Shown: one piece after another, positions 1 to 4,965 of the stretch
Layout of the letters: each line of letters opens with the position of its first letter
Position numbering within the stretch: the first letter of the stretch is position 1
Source of the DNA: JAFDZV01 sp966128725
GTDB lineage: Bacteria > Bacteroidota > Ignavibacteria > OLB7
NCBI GenBank assembly: GCA_966128725.1
Contig: CBHYLN010000182.1
Span: 1 to 8,900, forward strand
Length of the DNA stretch: 8,900 nt
Direction: 5' to 3'
Position numbers and translations under genes: made by a program
Notes under the pieces: model-generated
What the model was told of the DNA's origin: nothing
Seen by the model: only the letters and a program-made list of their open reading frames with translations
The model's database searches: none

Positions 1-63
1 GTCCGTAATGTGCGTTGAATGATTTCCAGCCGCGCAATTTAGCACGCACGATGCATTTGGCGT

Positions 64-125
64 ATAACAGGCTGTTGAACAGCGTCATCCGCGGCGTTGG
101 CCCGCGCTGATAACAGCGTGTTGAA
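64..125. repeat. pair of 16-bp ATAACAGnnTGTTGAA repeats in the region after the Omp85-like gene
   Basis: ATAACAGGCTGTTGAA (64-79) and ATAACAGCGTGTTGAA (110-125) differ only at the two middle bases. Each is itself a partial palindrome (AACA...TGTT). A third, shorter echo (GTTGAA) lies at 14-19. GTCCGT at 1-6 is the reverse complement of ACGGAC at 135-140. The segment is non-coding and could be an intergenic repeat, a 3'-end structure or operator sites for the next gene beyond the window. Confidence 0.5.
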
Positions 126-149
126 ATACTGATAACGGACTGTATGGCG

Positions 150-166
150 CCGTGGCCGCACCACGG
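150..166 (-). terminator. stem-loop immediately after the Omp85-like stop codon
   Basis: CCGTGG (150-155) and CCACGG (161-166) pair perfectly around a 5-base loop, two bases past the TAG. On the minus strand no T-run follows (CGCCATACAG), so it may act as a 3'-end stabiliser or factor-assisted terminator instead of a classical intrinsic terminator. Confidence 0.35.
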
Positions 167-168
167 GA

Positions 169-1995
169 CTAATACACGTACGGGCCGGGCGGGCGGAAAT
201 CCAGCGTGCCGAACACATCGAACGCTTCGGTGGTGGAGATAATCAGGCGGGCGAAGCGCCGCTCCTGGAAGTTGTAGGCAAGGTCGATCCGCAGAAAGCC
301 CTTGTTGATGGAAGCCGCCGCATTGCCCACACGCAGGCCGATGCCCGCACCGGAGCGGAACTGCGCGTCGGCCAGCTTCCGTGATTGTTCCCAGGTTGCG
401 CCGATATCAAAAAACGCGGCGGCGCCAACATCGAACAGCACCAGGTTGAGCACGGGATTCAGCCGGTACTCCAGATTGAACATCATCCGGTTGTCGCCAA
501 AACTTTCCAGCCGCGTTGTGCCGCGCAGATAGTTGGCGTTGTCCAGCGGCAGGTTCAGGTAGCGCGGCCAGTTCCATACGGTGGATTGCTCGAACCGGGC
601 GGCCACCGCGCCGGGATGTACCAGCCACAGTCCGCTGGCGACCACGCGCTCGGTGGTAAAGCGCGACTCCTTGCCGGCAAGCCCCGTACCGCCGTACACC
701 GATGCAAAGCCGTACAGGTCTCCATCGCGCCAGGCCTGGCGGGCATCGGCGCCGATATATACCACATTGTCCAGCCCACCGTTATGCGGGCTCAGCTTGC
801 CGATGGAAACACTGCCCATGCCGCCGATCGGCACCTGGGTAAGGCCGTTGAAATCGGCGTCCACGATCTTCGTGTACGTACGCCGCCGCGAGCCGATCCC
901 CACGAACACCCCGGCCGTGTTCTCGAACGCGCGCTCCACGCCGCTCAACACACGGTGGATGGTGCGGTTGTAGGCAACACGCACCGACGTAAAGAACACA
1001 TTCCCTCTGGTGTTCGAGGCATGGCTGTACCACGCCGATACATCGGTCTGCGATAGATCGTCCTCCGGCGAGATCACGGCACCGGCCGGCGAGTGCATGT
1101 CGAAAATGGCATCGCCGTCGAACAACGACGTGCTGATATTGAACGCATCGCGCGTGCGGTCGGAGAAAAACGGCCGGCCGAACGCCAGCGAGCCCAGATT
1201 CCGGCGCGCCGAAAGCGCGACCTCGGCGGTGATCTGCGAATGTGTCGCCAACACGTTCGGGTTCAGATAGGAGAGCTCGTAGCTCCAGCCCAGATCGTTC
1301 AGCGTTGTATAACGTACCGCGGCGCCAAACTGCTTGGCCGTACCGAACAGGTTGAACTCGCGCAGGCCGGCGTACAGACTGCGGGCATCCTGGCTCTGTG
1401 TATAGCTGGCGCCGCCGCGGATCGAGAGCACATCACGCGTATGCACAATCAGTCGCGCGCGCGGGATCTCCTCCTCGTCCTGATCGGGAAGCGGCTGAAC
1501 CTCGAACCGGACAACCGCGAAGATGCCCAGCTCGCGCAGGTTGCGTTCCACCTCGTCCAGGTCGAGCTGGCGCACCGTGTCGCCGGGCTGCACGAAGAAC
1601 TCGTTACGTATGGCGCGCTCGCGGGTTACCACATGGAAGAACTCCAGGAAATCGCTCACAAGCCAGGTGCGCTCCACCCCTTCGTACAAATCCGCCGTGG
1701 TAACGGCTACGCTTTCCAGAATGAATGGCACTACGGGCAGTGAATCGGCAGCCTGATCCTCGGGCAACGGCGCCCCGGCTGGCGCCCCGGCCGGCGCCGG
1801 GCCGCGTTCTCGAAGGGGCACGGCGACGACGTTGGCATTGGCGGCCGCATGCGCACGCACATCGGCGCCGGAGGTTCGCGGTACGGCTTCCTGCGCCATG
1901 GCAGTGCCGGCCGCACCACCCGGAATCATGGCAACATTCAGCACTACGGCAACAGCCAGCACGGCACAACGAACCATCAACCGGCAATGGCGCAT
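169..1995 (-). CDS. Omp85/BamA-like outer-membrane beta-barrel protein with one POTRA-like domain
   Basis: 608 residues. Residues 1-34 look like a Sec signal peptide: basic start, hydrophobic core at about 10-24, and an AMA|QE cleavage site after A34. A flexible Ala/Pro-rich linker follows (about 36-88), including APAG repeats at 67-76. Residues about 91-190 resemble one POTRA domain, with the strand-helix pattern ending in 'LDEVERNLRELGIFAVVRF' (145-163) and then a 'TRD' strand (187-189). From about 195 to the end, alternating polar/hydrophobic strands suggest a beta-barrel. 'NYLRG' at 488-492 matches the conserved LRG/VRGF loop motif of Omp85 barrels. In this superfamily POTRA domains sit in the periplasm and the barrel inserts or moves proteins at the outer membrane. 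BamA normally has five POTRAs and about 800 residues, so this is unlikely to be the main BamA. The start is supported by GGGGAAGGG (2007-1999) just upstream and by the one-base overlap with the nfeD stop. A later ATG at 1977 is the alternative. Substrate unknown. Confidence 0.8.
   Translation of the reverse strand: MRHCRLMVRCAVLAVAVVLNVAMIPGGAAGTAMAQEAVPRTSGADVRAHAAANANVVAVPLRERGPAPAGAPAGAPLPEDQAADSLPVVPFILESVAVTTADLYEGVERTWLVSDFLEFFHVVTRERAIRNEFFVQPGDTVRQLDLDEVERNLRELGIFAVVRFEVQPLPDQDEEEIPRARLIVHTRDVLSIRGGASYTQSQDARSLYAGLREFNLFGTAKQFGAAVRYTTLNDLGWSYELSYLNPNVLATHSQITAEVALSARRNLGSLAFGRPFFSDRTRDAFNISTSLFDGDAIFDMHSPAGAVISPEDDLSQTDVSAWYSHASNTRGNVFFTSVRVAYNRTIHRVLSGVERAFENTAGVFVGIGSRRRTYTKIVDADFNGLTQVPIGGMGSVSIGKLSPHNGGLDNVVYIGADARQAWRDGDLYGFASVYGGTGLAGKESRFTTERVVASGLWLVHPGAVAARFEQSTVWNWPRYLNLPLDNANYLRGTTRLESFGDNRMMFNLEYRLNPVLNLVLFDVGAAAFFDIGATWEQSRKLADAQFRSGAGIGLRVGNAAASINKGFLRIDLAYNFQERRFARLIISTTEAFDVFGTLDFRPPGPYVY
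1769..1804. repeat. three tandem 12-bp GC-rich units inside the Omp85-like gene
   Basis: Units GGCGCCCCGGCT (1769-1780), GGCGCCCCGGCC (1781-1792) and the degenerate GGCGCCGGGCCG (1793-1804) lie head to tail. On the coding strand they encode a Pro-Ala-Gly-Ala repeat (about residues 67-76) in the linker between signal peptide and POTRA-like domain. Twelve bases keep the frame, so copy-number change would only lengthen or shorten the linker. Confidence 0.7.
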
Positions 1996-3332
1996 CAGCC
2001 CTTCCCCACCACGATCTTCCGCCCCTCAACGCGCACCACATGAACGGGTTCGCCAGCGGATATGAATTCGCCGTCGGTGATCACATCGTAACGCTCCTCG
2101 CCCAACTGCGCCATGCCGGCGGGCCGCAGCGTGGTGATCGCGCGACCGGTAAAGCCCTGCAGATGCTGGTAGTTGGGCGCGCTTATGTAGCCATCGGCCG
2201 AACTCTCCGTGGTTTTCAGCACAATCCTGTTGAAGGCGTTGGTGGAGGGCAAATACTTGAACATCAGCGCAAGCAGGATGCCCAGCCCCAGGAACGACGC
2301 GGCAAGCGTGTACAACGGCGCGGCGAGCGAATCGGAGGAAAGCAGCTCGAAGTTGTTCACCAGCGCCAGGAACAGGCTGGCCACCAGCATCACGATGCCC
2401 GCGATGCCCGCCACCCCGAAACCGGGTATCACGAATATCTCCGCGATAATCAGCGCGATGCCGGCAACGAACATCAGCACTTCCACGAACGTGGCCATGT
2501 CGGCCATGTACTGCGCGCCGAAGAACAGGGCGATGGAAATGAACCCGACCACCGAGATGGCGCTTACATGCCCGGTTTTTATGCTGAAGAACAGGCCGCC
2601 CAGCCCAAGCATGATCAGGATGGAGCTGACAACCGGCTCGGTAAGGAAGCGCACCAGTTCCTCACCCCAGGCAAATTCCGTGCGCACGATCTCGGCGCCG
2701 GGATATCCCAGCTTGGCCACGGCTTCCTCCAACGTCGGGGCGATCACGTCGCAATAACCCACCCGGTGGGCTTCCTCGGCTGTAAGGGTCAGCAGCTGGC
2801 CGTCCTGCTTCAACAGCGAATCATGCACCGACACCGTTTCGTCCACCATCGCCTGCGCAATCTGCGCATTGCGTCCGTTGCGCTCGGCGGTGGCGCGCAT
2901 CTCGCTGCGCATGTAGCTCACCACCTTCTCCGACGCACGCTCCCCGTTGGAGGTCACCGGTGTGGCGGCCCCCATCGTGCTGCCGGGCGCCATCGCGATC
3001 TTTGATGCGGCCAACGTGATAAATGCTCCGGCCGATATCGCGCGTTTATCAACGTAGGCCAGCACGGGAATCGGGGAGTTGAGAACGGCATCCTTGATAT
3101 CGGCGGCAACATCGATGCGGCCGCCAAACGTGTTCACATGCAGCAGAATTGCGGTGGCGCCATGTTCAGAGGCTTCCTTCATGATCCGATGGACGTAGGC
3201 CGGCATGCCAAGGTCCACCGCCTCGGAGATCTCGATAACGTACACCTTGGGCGTTCGCGCGCGCACGTTGGAGGGCAACAACGCGCAGGCTAGCATCACA
3301 AGTGCACAGGTCAGAACCGTTGCAGTACGCAT
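1995..3332 (-). CDS. nfeD: long-form NfeD: membrane-bound ClpP-class serine protease with C-terminal OB-like domain
   Basis: 445 residues. A signal peptide is likely at 1-25 (VRA|RT). Residues about 28-225 form a ClpP/crotonase-like protease domain. The 'ISAGA' motif puts the nucleophile at S100, and K136, followed by the 'ATAERNGRN' helix (147-155), is the probable general base by comparison with the archaeal PH1510 Ser-Lys dyad. About five hydrophobic membrane segments follow (roughly 234-252, 257-273, 283-303, 306-325, 338-358). A beta-rich C-terminal domain (about 390-445) matches the NfeD OB-fold, with the typical 'G..V.VV.V.G..+.V' ending. Family members cleave the hydrophobic tail of the partner stomatin/slipin and are linked to membrane quality control. 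Long-form nfeD usually sits beside a slipin gene. None is visible here, and the next gene is an Omp85-like barrel sharing one base (TGATG) with this stop. The start lies after a weak GAGAG-type ribosome site. Catalytic residues are assigned by motif, not by alignment. Confidence 0.9.
   Translation of the reverse strand: MRTATVLTCALVMLACALLPSNVRARTPKVYVIEISEAVDLGMPAYVHRIMKEASEHGATAILLHVNTFGGRIDVAADIKDAVLNSPIPVLAYVDKRAISAGAFITLAASKIAMAPGSTMGAATPVTSNGERASEKVVSYMRSEMRATAERNGRNAQIAQAMVDETVSVHDSLLKQDGQLLTLTAEEAHRVGYCDVIAPTLEEAVAKLGYPGAEIVRTEFAWGEELVRFLTEPVVSSILIMLGLGGLFFSIKTGHVSAISVVGFISIALFFGAQYMADMATFVEVLMFVAGIALIIAEIFVIPGFGVAGIAGIVMLVASLFLALVNNFELLSSDSLAAPLYTLAASFLGLGILLALMFKYLPSTNAFNRIVLKTTESSADGYISAPNYQHLQGFTGRAITTLRPAGMAQLGEERYDVITDGEFISAGEPVHVVRVEGRKIVVGKG
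1999..2007 (-). promoter_or_regulatory. strong Shine-Dalgarno at the nfeD/Omp85-like overlap
   Basis: On the minus strand the last nfeD codons read GGGGAAGGGCTGATG. The purine run is a good ribosome-binding site a few bases before the ATG at 1995. The nfeD TGA and this ATG share one base, so terminating ribosomes are well placed to restart. This supports the 1995 start and translational coupling. Confidence 0.65.
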
Positions 3333-3344
3333 ATCATCTCTCGG

Positions 3345-3357
3345 TCTCTCTCTCTCT
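3345..3357. repeat. GA/TC dinucleotide microsatellite upstream of nfeD
   Basis: The plus strand reads TC six times plus T (3345-3357), i.e. an AGAGAG... tract on the coding strand, ending 12 bases before the nfeD ATG. A further GAGAGA lies at 3337-3342. These purine repeats are the only Shine-Dalgarno-like sequence for nfeD. The repeat is seen directly. Any role in translation or phase variation is inference. Confidence 0.7.
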
Positions 3358-3367
3358 GGAAGTCGGT

Positions 3368-3405
3368 TGCAAACGTCAATTCAATCCGTTGTTCGTATGC
3401 AAACG
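3368..3405. promoter_or_regulatory. pair of TGCAAACG direct repeats in the nfeD upstream region
   Basis: TGCAAACG occurs at 3368-3375 and 3398-3405, exactly 30 bases apart (about three helical turns). On the minus strand these read CGTTTGCA. The copy nearer nfeD sits in GACGTTTG, a partial match to the TAnnTTTG -7 element of Bacteroidota promoters, and the distal TTTG could be a -33 element, though the spacing is slightly long. It could be a promoter or paired operator sites for nfeD and the Omp85-like gene. Only the repeat itself is certain. Confidence 0.35.
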
Positions 3406-3428
3406 GGCGTTGGCACCGCGAAGTTTCA

Positions 3429-3462
3429 CCGGACGCTCCGGCCCTGGCGGGCGGGACGCCCG
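3429..3462 (-). terminator. two tandem GC-rich stem-loops just after the OmpA-type gene
   Basis: CGGGCG/CGCCCG (3448-3453 with 3457-3462, loop of 3) begins 7 bases after the TAA of the upstream gene. CCGGA/TCCGG (3429-3433 with 3437-3441, loop of 3) follows it. Neither is followed by a T-run on the minus strand, so they may be 3'-end protecting structures or weak terminators rather than classical intrinsic ones. Confidence 0.35.
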
Positions 3463-3469
3463 GCACGCA

Positions 3470-4816
3470 TTACTCGTTGAAATCGTACCCCAGGATGCGG
3501 ACCATCACACGCCGGTTCAGGCGCTTGCCTTCGGCCGTGGAGTTTGGCGCTATCGGCTGCATCTCGCCGTAACCGATTGATGAAAGCCGGCCGGCCTTGA
3601 TGCCGTGCTCGATCAGGTAGTTCATTACCGACCGCGCGCGGTTATCCGAAAGCGTCTGGTTCGATTCCGCCGAGCCATCGTTATCGGTGTGCCCCTGAAT
3701 CTCGATCCGCATGGTTGGATATCGGTTCAACAGGGCGGTCAGATCGTTGAGCACGGGAATCGATTCGGACTTCAGCGTGGCCTTCGCAACATCGAAATAC
3801 ACGTTGTCCAGGCGGATCAACGATCCCACGCCCGGGCGGTCATCCGGTGTTGGCTCGCCGCCGTTGATGAACGTGCCGGGGCGGAACCTGGCGGGCATCG
3901 CCACCTTCCAGATATCGCTTTTGCCGAAGCCGCGCAACGAGCTTTCGTGCCAACTGGAGAGGAACACCGTATCGGCCTGCGCGGTCAGGCAGAAGTAGAA
4001 ATCCGCCGACGGTGTGTTGATCGGCTCCGGCAGGCGAACCGGTTTCGACCAATGCATCCAGGTGCTGTCCAGCCGGCGCACGATGAACACGTCGTGGGTG
4101 TGGTTGTCGGCGTTCCACCCCGTTGATGGAAGATACAGCGTGTGATCGTCGAACCCGATAAACGGCGCGATCTCGTCGCCCGCCGTGCTTAGCTCATCCA
4201 CCAGCTTCGGTTCGCTGAAGCTGTATTCGCCGGTGCGGAACGACACATAGATATCGTGCGCGCCCTTGGAATCCTTGCGCTTCAACGAGAACAGCAACAC
4301 GTTTTCGTCGTTCGACACCGCAAGCGTTGCCACGGTGGTGTCGTTATAATAGTTCGCGATCTCCAGCGGCGTAGGGTATTGCCACGAGCCATCGGCCGCA
4401 CGTTCGCTTACGCTGAACCCCTTGCCGCGAGTGCCATCAGCCCGGTACTGATTCTGGAGATACAGATGCGTCACCGCATGATTCACCGCGCGCACGCCGT
4501 CGTATCCGGCCGTGTTCAACGGGCCGGCCAGGTGGATTGCGTCGGACCATCCACCATCCTCGCGGCGGGTGGCGTACCAGATGTCCTCGTCATCGGGCCG
4601 GGTGGCAAAGCCAACATTCTCCGGATGCCCCTTGCGGGTGAAGAACATGATCTGCCCATCGCTGGTAACCAGCGGTTGCAGTTCGCTGAACTCCGAGTTG
4701 ATCCCCCGCCCCAGATTGATACGCTGCTCGTCCTGTGCCAGCCCAACCGCGCCGGCGGCCATCCACACGGCAATCACCGCAACGGCCATCGAAGCCACGT
4801 GCATCATACGTTTCAT
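3470..4816 (-). CDS. secreted PD40 beta-propeller protein with C-terminal OmpA peptidoglycan-binding domain
   Basis: 448 residues from the chosen start. Signal peptide about 1-27 (GLA|QD). Residues about 40-310 carry propeller-type repeats with recurring D-[IV]-[WYF] strand ends at 78-80, 188-190, 242-244 and 301-303, as in PD40/WD40-like TolB-type blades. Residues about 332-444 are an OmpA C-terminal domain: 'YFDVAKATLK' (340-349), 'GHTDNDG' (375-381), 'LSDNRA' (389-394) and the closing 'GKRLNRRVMVRI' (430-441). D378 and R393 correspond to the residues that bind diaminopimelate in OmpA homologues. It is probably a periplasmic or outer-membrane-associated protein that grips peptidoglycan, with the propeller free to bind a partner. 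The architecture is common in Bacteroidota-like genomes. I chose the ATG at 4816 because AAAAGG lies 6 bases upstream and the signal peptide then begins properly. A GTG at 4879 would add 21 residues ahead of the signal. The partner is unknown. Confidence 0.85.
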   Translation of the reverse strand: MKRMMHVASMAVAVIAVWMAAGAVGLAQDEQRINLGRGINSEFSELQPLVTSDGQIMFFTRKGHPENVGFATRPDDEDIWYATRREDGGWSDAIHLAGPLNTAGYDGVRAVNHAVTHLYLQNQYRADGTRGKGFSVSERAADGSWQYPTPLEIANYYNDTTVATLAVSNDENVLLFSLKRKDSKGAHDIYVSFRTGEYSFSEPKLVDELSTAGDEIAPFIGFDDHTLYLPSTGWNADNHTHDVFIVRRLDSTWMHWSKPVRLPEPINTPSADFYFCLTAQADTVFLSSWHESSLRGFGKSDIWKVAMPARFRPGTFINGGEPTPDDRPGVGSLIRLDNVYFDVAKATLKSESIPVLNDLTALLNRYPTMRIEIQGHTDNDGSAESNQTLSDNRARSVMNYLIEHGIKAGRLSSIGYGEMQPIAPNSTAEGKRLNRRVMVRILGYDFNE

Positions 4817-4822
4817 GAATCG

Positions 4823-4828
4823 CCTTTT
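4823..4828 (-). promoter_or_regulatory. ribosome-binding site deciding the OmpA-type gene start
   Basis: On the minus strand AAAAGG is followed by six bases (CGATTC) and then ATG at 4816. This is a good Shine-Dalgarno with normal spacing. The upstream in-frame GTG at 4879 lies at the edge of the preceding terminator and has no comparable site. Confidence 0.6.
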
Positions 4829-4881
4829 GAAATGCTCATCATTGTCGCCGGCCAACAAGATCGCAAGAGATATGCGCACAT

Positions 4882-4924
4882 AAAAGGGCGGCCGTTCATA
4901 CCATCGAAGGATGAACGGCCGCCC
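4882..4924 (-). terminator. intrinsic terminator downstream of the E1 fusion gene
   Basis: A perfect 14-bp inverted repeat, GGGCGGCCGTTCAT (4886-4899) and ATGAACGGCCGCCC (4911-4924), encloses an 11-base loop. On the minus strand the stem ends in GCCGCCC and is followed by TTTT (4885-4882). It starts 41 bases after the E1 stop, with no other gene between. The plus-strand side has no T-run, so it points one way. The T-run is short, but the stem is long and GC-rich at its base. It should separate E1 transcription from the envelope genes downstream. Confidence 0.8.
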
Positions 4925-4965
4925 GCAGATTTCGCAGCCACACAGCCAGGGGCTATCTACCGCTA

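Noticed and set aside
1725..3005. Plus-strand open frame of 426 codons opposite nfeD and the start of the barrel gene
   Set aside because: It is antisense to two genes with clear motifs. Its translation is His/Arg/Gln-rich low-complexity sequence without a signal, fold pattern or ribosome site.
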